This document shows positions 1 through 8,017 of a stretch of DNA of 64,000 bases, piece after piece. Where the stretch lies: NCBI GenBank assembly GCA_018669975.1, contig JABHSK010000009.1:1-64000 (forward strand). Direction: 5' to 3'. The notes beneath the pieces were generated by a model. The model worked only from the letters and a program-made list of their open reading frames with translations, was not told where the DNA came from and did no database searches. Source of the stretch: Candidatus Parcubacteria bacterium. GTDB lineage: Bacteria; Patescibacteria; ABY1; UBA1558; GWA2-36-10. The translations under genes were made by a program, and so were the position numbers. How positions within the stretch are numbered: position 1 is the stretch's first letter; every line of letters begins with the position of its first letter.

Positions 1-2
1 CT

Positions 3-590
3 GTCGCTGACTCGGCTTGGGTTGGGCCTAATGCCAGAGTATTTGGTCGTGCCATAGTGCGTGACAATACCACGGTATGCGGTCATGCCATGGTATGCGG
101 TCATGCCATAGTGCGTGACAATGCCACGGTAGAAGGCACCTCTCGCGTCTATGATTATGCTGTCATCTGTGATGACGCTAAAATCAAAGGGGCAAGCAGG
201 GTTTACGAGCATGCAATTGCATGTGAGTATGCCTCTATGTGTGGGGGGGAGCTCTGCGGAAACTTCATCTCTTTTGAGGAGTGTGATATTGGATATCACA
301 CTCACGATGAATTCCGCATAGATTTTCACCGTCATCCCAATGGCGGTGGCCTGGTAGCTGAAACTGCCAGTGTTCACCCTGATGCTTATATTGAATCGGG
401 TGCTATAATTTTTGATCATACAAAAATTGATAGCAATGCCCGCATTCGTAAAGGCACAAAAATCTTTGGAAAGAAGGTGATATATATACGTCCTACACAT
501 AGAACTAGGAAACCCTCTCGTAAAAGCGCTCGAAAAGAAGCGCGAAAGGAGGCTATTAGAAAAAGACATGAAAGTCTATTTGGCTGGTAA
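3..590 (+). CDS. Left-handed beta-helix (hexapeptide-repeat) protein, 5' truncated by window edge
   Basis: The reading frame is open to the left edge: codons from position 3 onward already read as hexapeptide repeats, so the GTG at 57 is not a credible start and the true start lies outside the window. Residues follow the [small/aliphatic]-x-[G/D/N]-x-[A/S]-x periodicity of left-handed parallel beta-helix proteins, as in YdcK-like or polymer-forming proteins. The helix part runs to about residue 155 of the visible portion and is followed by a very basic tail rich in R, K and A that ends in LFGW. No acyltransferase active-site histidine context is convincing, so a structural or scaffold role is as likely as an enzyme. 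A short tandem duplication of repeat units is visible in the DNA at 51-131. The next gene is 108 bp away, behind a terminator. Confidence 0.75.
   Translation, partial: VADSAWVGPNARVFGRAIVRDNTTVCGHAMVCGHAIVRDNATVEGTSRVYDYAVICDDAKIKGASRVYEHAIACEYASMCGGELCGNFISFEECDIGYHTHDEFRIDFHRHPNGGGLVAETASVHPDAYIESGAIIFDHTKIDSNARIRKGTKIFGKKVIYIRPTHRTRKPSRKSARKEARKEAIRKRHESLFGW
51..131 (+). repeat. Tandem duplication of hexapeptide-coding units
   Basis: An 18-bp unit is repeated perfectly at 74-91 and 92-109. A 27-bp unit at 51-77 recurs at 105-131 with one mismatch. Eighteen bp is exactly one hexapeptide rung of the encoded beta-helix, so the duplication lengthens the helix without breaking the frame. Confidence 0.9.
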
Positions 591-599
591 TAAGTTTTT

Positions 600-632
600 A
601 GAGGATTTCTTCAAAAAATCCTCTACTTTTTC
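600..632 (+). terminator. Intrinsic terminator after the beta-helix gene
   Basis: AGAGGATT pairs with AATCCTCT around a short A/T-rich loop and is followed by ACTTTTT. Confidence 0.7.
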
Positions 633-697
633 CAGCTCATCACATTCAGTGGTGGTATGGAATAGAGTAAAAAAGTTCTTTAATAAAGGAGAGTATA

Positions 698-1354
698 ATG
701 CAATTCGAAGAATTAAGAAAAAAAATCGGTTTTGGATTAGCCGCGATTGTTCATTGGTCCGAGTTGAGCCAAAATCAAGAATTTATTTCTGGCTTAAACT
801 TAACGGAATGGCAAGCAATCTGGAACCAAATTTGCGCTAACCCTGAAATCGACATTGATAAGCGGTCCTTTCTGCAAAAAATAGCCAGCGTGGCTAATAC
901 TTTAGACCTGTGGCTATTTCTATGCGTCAAAACCCCTCCTGATTGTATTGAAATCGAAAGGCAAGCCTGCCAGGAAATGTCCAAATTTTCCGCAACTTTT
1001 GAAGTATGGTCTGGAATATACGAAAAGTATAAAAATAGCCATAAACTTCGTAGTATATCTCCAATAGCTATTCAAAAAATGTCTGAATTAGCTAAGACTT
1101 TTGACCAAGGATTAAAGATCTATCAAGTAGCTGGAGCTCTGGCTGTTATGCCAGCGATGGGAGGTTATCTGACATTCACTGGAGTTGTAGCTGAAAACAC
1201 CGTCAGGATACAAAAACTAGGTACCACAATAATGGCTGAACAAGCCAAGACTGCTAGCCAATGGGACAAACTCTTCCGTTGTACTCTCTGTGATGAGGAG
1301 CTGAGAAATTTGGCCAAAAAAAATAGAGACCAACTTCGCTATCTTGGATCCTAA
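698..1354 (+). CDS. Hypothetical protein, 218 aa
   Basis: The start is supported by a Shine-Dalgarno GGAG seven nt upstream of the ATG. The protein is largely alpha-helical in character, with no signal peptide at the N-terminus. One hydrophobic stretch around residues 142-165 (rich in A, G, V, M) could be a membrane segment or a buried helix. Near the C-terminus a CTLC pair (around residues 196-199) is the only cysteine pair that could bind metal. I do not recognise the family. It stands alone between two terminators, so it is probably monocistronic. A 90-codon ORF at 568-840 overlaps it in another frame and was rejected as a shadow. Confidence 0.7.
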   Translation: MQFEELRKKIGFGLAAIVHWSELSQNQEFISGLNLTEWQAIWNQICANPEIDIDKRSFLQKIASVANTLDLWLFLCVKTPPDCIEIERQACQEMSKFSATFEVWSGIYEKYKNSHKLRSISPIAIQKMSELAKTFDQGLKIYQVAGALAVMPAMGGYLTFTGVVAENTVRIQKLGTTIMAEQAKTASQWDKLFRCTLCDEELRNLAKKNRDQLRYLGS

Positions 1355-1360
1355 ATACAA

Positions 1361-1397
1361 AAGCGGGCTGACTTCAGTCACCCGCTTCTTTTTTTAT
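1361..1397 (+). terminator. Intrinsic terminator
   Basis: GCGGG-c-TGAC-TTCA-GTCA-CCCGC hairpin (one bulged C) followed by TTCTTTTTTTATT. It ends the 698-1354 transcript. Confidence 0.9.
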
Positions 1398-1406
1398 TAT
1401 AAAAAT

Positions 1407-2204
1407 TTATAATAATGTATTTTGCCAAGAATCCATCTTACCAGAGGTCTTGGCCTTTTTTATTCTATCAACATCAAACATCCTTAAAGCTTGCCTGAGA
1501 TGACAATAAGCCTTAACTTTATTTCCATTAATTCTTTGCACATCAATCTTGCGGCTGGTAGTGTCACCCTTTTCATCTATATATTCAACCTCCAGTTGCT
1601 CGCCATTAGTTAGGGCATCGTGAACTCTTTGTTCAATGGTACGGTTATTACTATTACCCCAACGAACTATAATTTTTTCTTTACGTCCAGCATTTTGATA
1701 CCAAATATGCCCGTGCTCTTTACCATATTCATAAACTTCTTTGGTAACCTTAACATCATCTAGACAATATCTAGTTAAATTCTCCCAATCATTATTTCTA
1801 TGATAGACAATAGCGTCTAAACCAGAACCAGATTTTCCATAACCTAAAGTGCTCTGGGCTACGCTTTCTAACTTGAGCCTATGACCTAGAGCATGTACAA
1901 TCTCTTCTAAAATATCTAAGTGACCTACGGTAGATAAATCAAATTCATCATAATATGGTTGCAAAACTGGAAAATCAAAGCTCTTGCTATTAAAACCAAT
2001 CACTTCTTCAGCATTTTTTAAAATATCTAAAAGCCCAGCAAACTCTTCTTCTCTAAAGGCCCTATATTGGTCACGATTATAAGAATAAATTCCAACCAAA
2101 GAAACACCTAATAGGTGCTTATTGTGATGACCACCTACTTCATCAAAAGTTTTTAGTGTCTCCAAGTCTAATACAATTTTATCTTTTTTTTCTTCTTTGT
2201 CCAT
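1407..2204 (-). CDS. DEDD-type 3'-5' exonuclease-like domain fused to a C-terminal WYL-like domain
   Basis: The N-terminal ~175 residues carry the RNase H-fold exonuclease motifs: DLET near residue 13 (ExoI, DxE), GFNSKSFDFP around residues 69-78 (ExoII Asp), and YCLDD near residue 146 (ExoIII, YxxxD type). This matches PolB-related predicted 3'-5' exonucleases. The C-terminal part, from about residue 190, reads like a WYL module: a strand, a basic turn, then YCHLRQALRMFDVDRI, which resembles the end of WYL domains that sense nucleic acids or nucleotides. WYL domains usually follow an HTH in regulators, so fusion to a nuclease is unusual. An extended -10 box ends 7 nt before the ATG, suggesting a leaderless mRNA. 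The domain calls come from motif reading only. Confidence 0.75.
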   Translation of the reverse strand: MDKEEKKDKIVLDLETLKTFDEVGGHHNKHLLGVSLVGIYSYNRDQYRAFREEEFAGLLDILKNAEEVIGFNSKSFDFPVLQPYYDEFDLSTVGHLDILEEIVHALGHRLKLESVAQSTLGYGKSGSGLDAIVYHRNNDWENLTRYCLDDVKVTKEVYEYGKEHGHIWYQNAGRKEKIIVRWGNSNNRTIEQRVHDALTNGEQLEVEYIDEKGDTTSRKIDVQRINGNKVKAYCHLRQALRMFDVDRIKKAKTSGKMDSWQNTLL

Positions 2205-2211
2205 GGATAGT

Positions 2212-2220
2212 ATTATAACA
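2212..2220 (-). promoter_or_regulatory. Extended -10 promoter for the exonuclease-WYL gene
   Basis: The minus strand reads TGTTATAAT with 7 nt between the hexamer and the ATG at 2204. A start site about 7 nt downstream would fall at or next to the ATG. Confidence 0.65.
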
Positions 2221-2233
2221 AATTTATAAAAAA

Positions 2234-4249
2234 TTACCAGTTATCTACACTGGGCAAAAAGCCATCACCATCATCATTGTCTTGACAGTCAAGATCACTG
2301 ACATATGACACACCATCACTAGAGGCATAGCTAGTTGTTTTAGATAATTGATTATGATTAAGCAAATTACCATCTACTTCTCCAATAAATGGTGATGGAC
2401 TCATACTTTTGTAACCATCGAAACGATAAACTGCCAAAGGATAAGTTAAATATAAATAACGACAGGCCCTGGTAATGGCTACATAAAACAAACGACGCTC
2501 CTCCTCTATCTCTTCGGCAAAAGGATGTGGAAATGCACTATCTGTCATATTAATAACAAAAACAGCTGCCCACTCTAAACCTTTGGCTTGATGGACTGTA
2601 CTGAGAATCACAGATTCTCTATTTTCTTTCTTAGCCTGACTAGCACTATAACCTTCTTGTAAACTTATTTCACTTAGGAAATCTTCTAATATATCATAAT
2701 CAATCGCAAAGATAGCTAGCTGATCTAAGTCATCCTGACGTTGATGATAATCAGGAAATTTTTCCATTAGATAGCTACTGTATTGTTCAATTACTAAATG
2801 TATCAACTGACTAACATCCTTATCTCTCTGTTTAACCAATTTATCAATCAAAGAGCTAATACGGCTCCAGCTCTGTCCAGCTTTTGCAGCTAAATTTAAT
2901 TTTAATTCCATTAATTCCGAAATGTCATCAAGGCTAGCCAGCTGTTGATATATCAACTTGGCTGTGACTGGACCAACACCTTCATAGAGTTGTAAAATTC
3001 TCATCCAAGACACCTCATCACGATGATTACCCAATACTTTGAGCCATGACAAAACATCTTTAACATGAGCTCTTTCGAAAAATCTCAAGCCGCCCCTCAT
3101 TTCATAATCAATACCACGTCTATTGAGTTCCATTTCTAAAGTCTGCGCATAATGAGACGCTCTAAATAACACAGCTATACTACTTGGTCTAACCTCTCTA
3201 CCCAATAACTGTTGTATCTTGTCGGCTATAAACCATGCTTCTTCCTTATTGCTGCGTAAAGCAACCAATTCTGGGCGCACATGACTGTCATTGATAGCTG
3301 ATAATTCTTTAGAAAATTGATTTTGATTAACAGCAATAACCTGGTTGGCTAAATCTAAAATTTCTGGAGTAGAGCGATAGTTGGTTTCCAGTTTATGAGT
3401 TTTACAATTTTTAAAATTTTTAGGAAAATCTAAAATGTTTTTAATATTTGCTGCCCGAAAAGAATAAATACTCTGCGCATCATCACCAACCACCAAAATA
3501 TTCTGGTGCAGTTTGGCTAAATTAAAAATAATCTCTGCCTGAATAATATTAGTATCCTGATATTCATCTACTAAAATATAGTCCCATTTTTTAGCTAGGG
3601 TTTCTCCAGCCCTAGCATCTTGAGTTAGCTTTTTCCAATACAAAAGTAAATCATCAAAGTCCAGAAGTTTAGCCACTTGTTTGCGACGTTGGTATTCCTT
3701 GGTTATTTTTTCAAAAATATCTAAAAACGGAACCCATTCCGGAAACTTGGTTTCTAAACTAGCCTCAATGCTAATTTTAGAATTATTAGCAAAACTAATT
3801 GTTTCTCTAAAAATAGCCGGTGATGGTTTACGTTTTTCAGATAACCCCTTTAGAAACTCCTTGCTAATCAATTTAAGTAAGGTATCCGTATCAGCAGTGT
3901 CCATAATAGTGAAATCTGACTCTAGACCAATATGTTTTCCATATATTCTCAACAGTCTATTGGCCACTGAATGGAAAGTACCACCCCATAGAGAAAACTT
4001 CTCCTTGGGCGCAACTCCTAAAATAGCTTTAGCCCTGACCATCATTTCGTTGGCCGCTTTATTAGTAAAAGTCAACAATAATATTTTCTCCGGTTTAACA
4101 CCTTGCGATATCAACCAAGCTACCCGATAAACCAGGGTTCTGGTTTTACCTGAGCCAGCACCAGCCAAAACTAAATGAGGCCCGTCACCGGCAGTGACGA
4201 CCTCGTATTGCTGTTGATTAAGTTCATTTTTGAAATTGGGTTGAATCAT
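2234..4249 (-). CDS. uvrD: UvrD/PcrA-family superfamily I DNA helicase
   Basis: ATP-dependent 3'-5' DNA helicase for repair and replication-fork maintenance. Motifs in order: Q-motif region LNQQQYEVV; Walker A GAGSGKT near residue 34; motif Ia LTFTNKAA; motif II VDEYQDTN; motif III VVGDDAQSIYSFRAA; motif IV/V region LETNYRST; and VATxDSAFPHP-type C-terminal motifs with a final VAITRA segment (motif VI). I set the start at the internal ATG (4249), giving 671 aa, because upstream codons are hydrophobic junk and a consensus promoter lies between the longer and shorter starts. The -10 box is 10 nt from this ATG, so the mRNA is nearly leaderless. The C-terminal tail is short and acidic (QDNDDGDG). 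Confidence 0.95.
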   Translation of the reverse strand: MIQPNFKNELNQQQYEVVTAGDGPHLVLAGAGSGKTRTLVYRVAWLISQGVKPEKILLLTFTNKAANEMMVRAKAILGVAPKEKFSLWGGTFHSVANRLLRIYGKHIGLESDFTIMDTADTDTLLKLISKEFLKGLSEKRKPSPAIFRETISFANNSKISIEASLETKFPEWVPFLDIFEKITKEYQRRKQVAKLLDFDDLLLYWKKLTQDARAGETLAKKWDYILVDEYQDTNIIQAEIIFNLAKLHQNILVVGDDAQSIYSFRAANIKNILDFPKNFKNCKTHKLETNYRSTPEILDLANQVIAVNQNQFSKELSAINDSHVRPELVALRSNKEEAWFIADKIQQLLGREVRPSSIAVLFRASHYAQTLEMELNRRGIDYEMRGGLRFFERAHVKDVLSWLKVLGNHRDEVSWMRILQLYEGVGPVTAKLIYQQLASLDDISELMELKLNLAAKAGQSWSRISSLIDKLVKQRDKDVSQLIHLVIEQYSSYLMEKFPDYHQRQDDLDQLAIFAIDYDILEDFLSEISLQEGYSASQAKKENRESVILSTVHQAKGLEWAAVFVINMTDSAFPHPFAEEIEEERRLFYVAITRACRYLYLTYPLAVYRFDGYKSMSPSPFIGEVDGNLLNHNQLSKTTSYASSDGVSYVSDLDCQDNDDGDGFLPSVDNW

Positions 4250-4259
4250 AGGTAGACAT

Positions 4260-4288
4260 ATTATAATACAAACTTGGAAATAGGTAAA
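4260..4288 (-). promoter_or_regulatory. Promoter of the uvrD-like gene
   Basis: Minus strand: -35 TTTACC (4283-4288), 17-bp spacer, -10 TATAAT (4260-4265). The -35 lies in the U-tract of the upstream terminator. It decides the start codon at 4249. Confidence 0.75.
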
Positions 4289-4318
4289 ATAAAAATCCCG
4301 CATCCTAAGATACGGGAT
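4283..4318 (-). terminator. Intrinsic terminator of the DHH-motif gene
   Basis: Ten-base-pair stem (one G-U pair) with arms 4309-4318 and 4295-4304 and loop TTAG, then TTTTTATTTT on the minus strand. Confidence 0.9.
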
Positions 4319-4330
4319 CAATGTCTAGCT

Positions 4331-5287
4331 CTAAGCCAGCACATCATTGATGATAACGTCGCGGATTTCCTCCCAAGTCAGAATACTGCCCGATGCTCGA
4401 GCTGAGCCTCCGATTAGGTCAGAACCTCCCCAACGATCTGTTTCGGGCATTTCCTCGCCACGCTTAGCTTCCTCGGCCTTGTTGAGAGCCGCCAAAATAT
4501 CGGTAACCGGGAAGGGAATATACTGCGAGCGGCGTCCAACCACATAAACAATCCGACCGTCATCACGACGAGCCACAATACTAACAAAGGCATTCATGCC
4601 CTTGCTATAAAGATGGTAGCGAGCATCGTTGCCGCCAATCTCATCGACGATCTTGAAGATCGAATGATCGAATAAAGTCTCATGACGAGTATCCAAGTCG
4701 ACCTCGCCAGCCTCACCCATCATGGCCTTGGTTAGGCGAACCATGACCGCATCCAAATTATCAAGCATTACCTGCTCGTCAGCATTGGCCAACTGGCCAG
4801 ACTTACGCAGATTGGTGTAGGGCTCGAAAATCCAACAATACTGACGGACGTACTCTTCCTTGAGGTTAATCGGGAAAGCACCACCGGTGATGTCCCACTT
4901 GTCCGATAAATCTAAAACACGACTGATAGCCGGTACACTCTGTGTACCCTCGAAAAGCTTATAGTTCATGAGTAGCCAAACGGCCAAGACAGTATCCTGA
5001 TCGGTATCGTTAATATAGATGTGAGCATGAGCCCTACCATCTTCTCGGAACGATTCCATCAGACCACCCTTGATGGCCATAAAGACCTGCTTAGCAGTAC
5101 TCATAGTGGCTTCTCGAACCACATTACCATGATGATCAAAATTGATGTGCAGACTATGCTCATCAAAACAAGGACCACCGTTAACCACACCATCCAGAGC
5201 AATGGAATTATTCGGCGTATTTGCCAAAAATTCCTCCCAGGTCATGGTTTGACGGGGTAATACGTGAATCTCAAATGTAGGCTTCAT
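4331..5287 (-). CDS. DHH-motif phosphoesterase-like protein of unknown function
   Basis: A cytoplasmic-looking 318-aa protein with no signal or membrane segments. It has FDHHGN around residues 50-55 and, about 40 residues later, INDTDQDTVLAVW, which resembles the metal-binding DxD motif I of DHH phosphoesterases. In classical DHH enzymes (RecJ, nanoRNase, PPase) motif I comes before DHH, so the order here appears reversed. A C-terminal glycine- and serine-rich segment (WGGSDLIGGSARASGS, about residues 287-302) resembles a DHHA1-type substrate loop. The start is supported by Shine-Dalgarno AAAGGAG and a consensus promoter. The base composition is visibly GC-richer than its neighbours (30 of 60 G/C at 4741-4800). 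The substrate is unknown and the family assignment is tentative. Confidence 0.6.
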   Translation of the reverse strand: MKPTFEIHVLPRQTMTWEEFLANTPNNSIALDGVVNGGPCFDEHSLHINFDHHGNVVREATMSTAKQVFMAIKGGLMESFREDGRAHAHIYINDTDQDTVLAVWLLMNYKLFEGTQSVPAISRVLDLSDKWDITGGAFPINLKEEYVRQYCWIFEPYTNLRKSGQLANADEQVMLDNLDAVMVRLTKAMMGEAGEVDLDTRHETLFDHSIFKIVDEIGGNDARYHLYSKGMNAFVSIVARRDDGRIVYVVGRRSQYIPFPVTDILAALNKAEEAKRGEEMPETDRWGGSDLIGGSARASGSILTWEEIRDVIINDVLA

Positions 5288-5358
5288 AGCACTTTTCTCC
5301 TTTGTTGATTGAGGTGCCGAAACTACTGATTTAAAAAATATAATGTACTCAATGTGCC

Positions 5359-5386
5359 ATTATAGTCCTAAATGATTTTTTGTCAA
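5359..5386 (-). promoter_or_regulatory. Consensus sigma70-type promoter for the DHH-motif gene
   Basis: Minus strand: TTGACA (5381-5386), 16-bp spacer, TATAAT (5359-5364). It leaves a leader of about 65 nt before the ATG at 5287. Confidence 0.85.
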
Positions 5387-5419
5387 TATACTACTTGCAA
5401 GCCTGTTTTTCTTGCTCAA

Positions 5420-5453
5420 ATAAAAAACCAGACTCTCTCGATAAAGAGTCTGG
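5420..5453 (-). terminator. Terminator of the pilin gene
   Basis: CCAGACTCT pairs with AGAGTCTGG, followed by TTTTTTATTT on the minus strand. Confidence 0.9.
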
Positions 5454-5460
5454 CTAAAGC

Positions 5461-5892
5461 CTAAGAAGAACGTTTCGGTATTTTATTCAAAGTGATAGTT
5501 TTAACAGCGTCAACACCACGAGCAGTAATGACATAGTCAACGGCCACGCCATTTCGGCAGATCACTTCGATTCCCACTTGCCCCTCTACAGCGGCTGTAG
5601 CACCAAATAATGGCTCAGTGCGCTCTCCGGTAAACGGATTTTTCAGAAGCTCTTTTCCAGGCAAGAAAGGAAGGAGGTCCTCCTTCTTATCTGAATAAAC
5701 ACCATCATTTTTATCCGCATAAGCTTCGGCTGCCTGCTGCACTGTGCGTGCAACACCCTTAGTCTTGGCTTCCTTGGCTCGATCTTGCATACTAATAAAA
5801 TTTGGAATTGCAATCGCTGCTAGCATCCCGATAATCACAACTACAATCATTAATTCTATTAATGTGAATCCGCCTCTTGGCTTACCTGACAT
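5461..5892 (-). CDS. Type IV pilin-like major prepilin
   Basis: A 143-aa prepilin. The start at 5892 is fixed by a strong GGAGG ribosome-binding site; the longer frame upstream is 5' leader. The N-terminus is a short basic leader ending in G, then FTLIELMIVVVIIGMLAAIA: the class III prepilin peptidase site (G|F), Glu at +5 and the hydrophobic assembly helix. The C-terminal globular part is short, resembling type IVa or pseudopilin (GspG-like) proteins with a KNPFTGE segment. It stands alone with a near-consensus promoter and its own terminator, separate from the pilus machinery operon at 39-45.5 kb. That is consistent with a highly expressed major subunit. Only the signature is certain, not whether the fibre is a pilus or a competence pseudopilus. 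Confidence 0.9.
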   Translation of the reverse strand: MSGKPRGGFTLIELMIVVVIIGMLAAIAIPNFISMQDRAKEAKTKGVARTVQQAAEAYADKNDGVYSDKKEDLLPFLPGKELLKNPFTGERTEPLFGATAAVEGQVGIEVICRNGVAVDYVITARGVDAVKTITLNKIPKRSS

Positions 5893-5916
5893 GCGCTTTC
5901 CTCCAAAGAATGTTAT

Positions 5917-5933
5917 AAGGGGTGTATCCCCTT
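5917..5933 (-). promoter_or_regulatory. Leader hairpin in the pilin 5' UTR
   Basis: AAGGGG pairs with CCCCTT around a 5-nt loop, about 25 nt upstream of the start. It may stabilise the mRNA or control translation. Confidence 0.5.
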
Positions 5934-5997
5934 GTGACAGATTACTTAATAACCTCTCTTTCAGGCTTGAGTTTATAAGAACAGAAACTGAAAAAAT

Positions 5998-6026
5998 ACT
6001 ATATAATATCCAATGCACCCTGTCAA
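5998..6026 (-). promoter_or_regulatory. Strong promoter of the pilin gene
   Basis: Minus strand: TTGACA (6021-6026), 17-bp spacer, TATAGT (5998-6003). The predicted leader is about 100 nt and contains the hairpin at 5917-5933. Confidence 0.85.
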
Positions 6027-6080
6027 TATAATACACTATCAAGTGTTGCAATTTTATTAGCTTTGTGTTTTAATTTGTCT

Positions 6081-6089
6081 TGTTATCAT
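6081..6089 (+). promoter_or_regulatory. Putative extended -10 for ychF
   Basis: TGTTATCAT lies 22 nt before the ATG. There is no good -35. Confidence 0.4.
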
Positions 6090-6111
6090 TAATTTAAACC
6101 CTGAAGAACAT

Positions 6112-7173
6112 ATGTCATTTTCTCTAGGTATAGTTGGCTTACCAAATGTCGGCAAATCAACACTATTTCAAGCATTGACCAAAAACAAGGTAGAAGCATC
6201 CAACTACCCGTTTTGTACTATTGATCCAAATGTTGGTGTAGTAGCTGTACCGGATGACCGTTTGGATAAACTAACTAAAATGTCCCAATCTGCTAAGACT
6301 ATCCCCACCACGATAGAGTTTGTTGATATTGCTGGATTAGTTAAGGGTGCCTCTGAAGGAGAAGGTTTAGGAAATAAGTTTTTATCACATATCCGAGAAG
6401 TTGACGCTATCGTTCAAGTAATACGATATTTTAATAACGGAGACGTCACCCATGTCCATGGTAAGGTAGATCCTGAATATGATAAACAAATTATCAATTT
6501 AGAATTAATCATGGCCGACCTAGACACTGTCAGCAAACATCTAGATAAAGTAGTCAGTAAAATGAAAGGGCCCTATGATAAAATACTAGATAAGGAAAAG
6601 GTGATTTTAGATAAAGTACGTACCACCTTGGAAGATAATAAAATGGTAAACCAGCTAGAGTTTGATGAAGAAGAGAAGAAAATACTTAAACAGCTCAACC
6701 TACTAACCATTAAACCAATTATTTACCTTTACAACATTGACGAATCTGATGTTAACGAGGATCTTGATCTACCAGAAAATACCATTGCTATCTGTGCCCA
6801 AGTGGAGGCTGAATTAGCCGAATTAGAAGAAACAGAGGTTAAAGAATTTTTGAAAGAGCTGGGCATAGAAAAAGGTGGCTTGGACAGTCTAATTAAAACT
6901 AGCTACAAACTATTAAATCTAATCACCTTTATAACTACTGGTCCAGAAGAAACCAAGGCTTGGACAGTCACTCGTGGCGCTAAGGCCCCACAAGCAGCAG
7001 GTGTTATTCACACTGATTTTGAAAAGGGCTTTATACGAGCCGAGGCAATCAATTGGCAGGAGCTCCTAGATTCTGAATCTTGGAATAATGCTAAAGATAA
7101 AGGATTGATGCGCATGGAAGGAAAAGAGTATATCGTCCAAGACGGAGACACTGTCCATTTTCACTTTAATTAA
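6112..7173 (+). CDS. ychF: Redox-regulated ATPase/GTPase YchF (OLA1 family)
   Basis: TRAFAC-class Obg-family P-loop NTPase of the universally conserved YchF/OLA1 group. These bind ribosomes and prefer ATP, with roles in translation and stress. Visible: G1 GLPNVGKST at residues 8-16, then the switch region NYPFCTIDPNVG typical of YchF, G3 DIAGLVKGASEGEGLGN, and a helical coiled arm around residues 130-190. The noncanonical G4 is NIDESD rather than NKxD. A C-terminal TGS-like domain contains TGPEETKAWTV and GFIRAEA and ends with VQDGDTVHFHFN. Length 353 aa is normal. It is monocistronic, divergent from the pilin, and closed by a terminator. Confidence 0.97.
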   Translation: MSFSLGIVGLPNVGKSTLFQALTKNKVEASNYPFCTIDPNVGVVAVPDDRLDKLTKMSQSAKTIPTTIEFVDIAGLVKGASEGEGLGNKFLSHIREVDAIVQVIRYFNNGDVTHVHGKVDPEYDKQIINLELIMADLDTVSKHLDKVVSKMKGPYDKILDKEKVILDKVRTTLEDNKMVNQLEFDEEEKKILKQLNLLTIKPIIYLYNIDESDVNEDLDLPENTIAICAQVEAELAELEETEVKEFLKELGIEKGGLDSLIKTSYKLLNLITFITTGPEETKAWTVTRGAKAPQAAGVIHTDFEKGFIRAEAINWQELLDSESWNNAKDKGLMRMEGKEYIVQDGDTVHFHFN

Positions 7174-7176
7174 AAT

Positions 7177-7205
7177 AACGCCTAAATCGGCGTTGTTTTG
7201 TTTTT
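7177..7205 (+). terminator. Terminator of ychF
   Basis: AACGCC-taaatc-GGCGTT followed by GTTTTGTTTTT. Confidence 0.9.
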
Positions 7206-7226
7206 ATAATGAAAAAATGATAGAAT
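7198..7226 (+). promoter_or_regulatory. Promoter of the glycosyltransferase operon
   Basis: TTGTTT (7198-7203), 17-bp spacer, extended TGaTAGAAT (hexamer 7221-7226). The -35 lies inside the ychF terminator T-tract. Confidence 0.55.
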
Positions 7227-7255
7227 TATAACATTGTTTTTGACTTAAAATTATT

Positions 7256-8017
7256 ATGAATTCTAAAAAAGTTATTGCTGTTTTGCCCGCCTACAATGCT
7301 GCCAAAACACTCAAGCTAACACTAGACGATATACCTGCGGGTAGCGTAGATGAAATCATTCTAGTAGACGACGCTAGTAGTGACAATACTGTAGAATTAG
7401 CTAAACAATATGGCTTACATGTTTTTGTTCATGAAAAAAATAAGGGCTATGGTGGTAATCAAAAAACCTGCTATAAAAAAGCTTTAGAAATGGGTGCTGA
7501 TATAGCCATTATGATTCACCCAGATCATCAATATAATCCAAAATTAGTACCACAAATGCTAGCACCACTACTAAATGAAGAATGTGACGCTGTTTTTGGC
7601 TCTCGCATGATACACAAACGAGACGCTTTAGAAGGTGGTATGCCAAAATATAAATTTGTAGCTAACATAATACTAACCAAAATAGAAAATTTTATCTTGG
7701 GACTAACACTAGCTGAATACCATTCTGGCTTTAGAGCATACTCTAAAAAAGCATTGTCAATGCTACCACTACAAGAAAACTCGGATGATTTCGTTTTTGA
7801 CACAGAAATCATTGCTCAACTAGCAATCAATAAATTTAAAATCAAAGAAATACCCATTAATACAAAATATTTCAAAGATGCTTCAAATATAAGCCTAAAA
7901 CGTAGTACGGAATATGGTCTGGGAATTTTAAAAACAATGGTTAAATATAAACTCCACCAATGGGGCATAAAAAAGATAAAGCAATTATCTTCGGTAAATA
8001 ACCCTGCTAATGAGTAA
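7256..8017 (+). CDS. Family 2 glycosyltransferase (polyprenol-phosphate sugar synthase type)
   Basis: A soluble GT-A fold enzyme resembling dolichol-phosphate mannose synthase, expected to transfer a sugar from a nucleotide donor to a polyprenyl phosphate on the cytoplasmic face. Features: VIAVLPAYNAAKTL at the N-terminus, IILVDDASSDNT near residue 35 (donor-binding Asp), IMIHPDHQY near residue 85 (DxD-equivalent position, here HPDHQ), and a FGSRM segment. No transmembrane segments are evident. The stop overlaps the next start by 8 bp, so it is translationally coupled to two GT39-like membrane proteins that would use the lipid-linked sugar. Confidence 0.85.
   Translation: MNSKKVIAVLPAYNAAKTLKLTLDDIPAGSVDEIILVDDASSDNTVELAKQYGLHVFVHEKNKGYGGNQKTCYKKALEMGADIAIMIHPDHQYNPKLVPQMLAPLLNEECDAVFGSRMIHKRDALEGGMPKYKFVANIILTKIENFILGLTLAEYHSGFRAYSKKALSMLPLQENSDDFVFDTEIIAQLAINKFKIKEIPINTKYFKDASNISLKRSTEYGLGILKTMVKYKLHQWGIKKIKQLSSVNNPANE

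Noticed and set aside
568..840. 90-codon ORF between the beta-helix gene and the 218-aa gene
   Set aside because: It overlaps the SD-led 698-1354 gene in another frame, crosses the terminator at 600-632 and reads as low-quality basic sequence.
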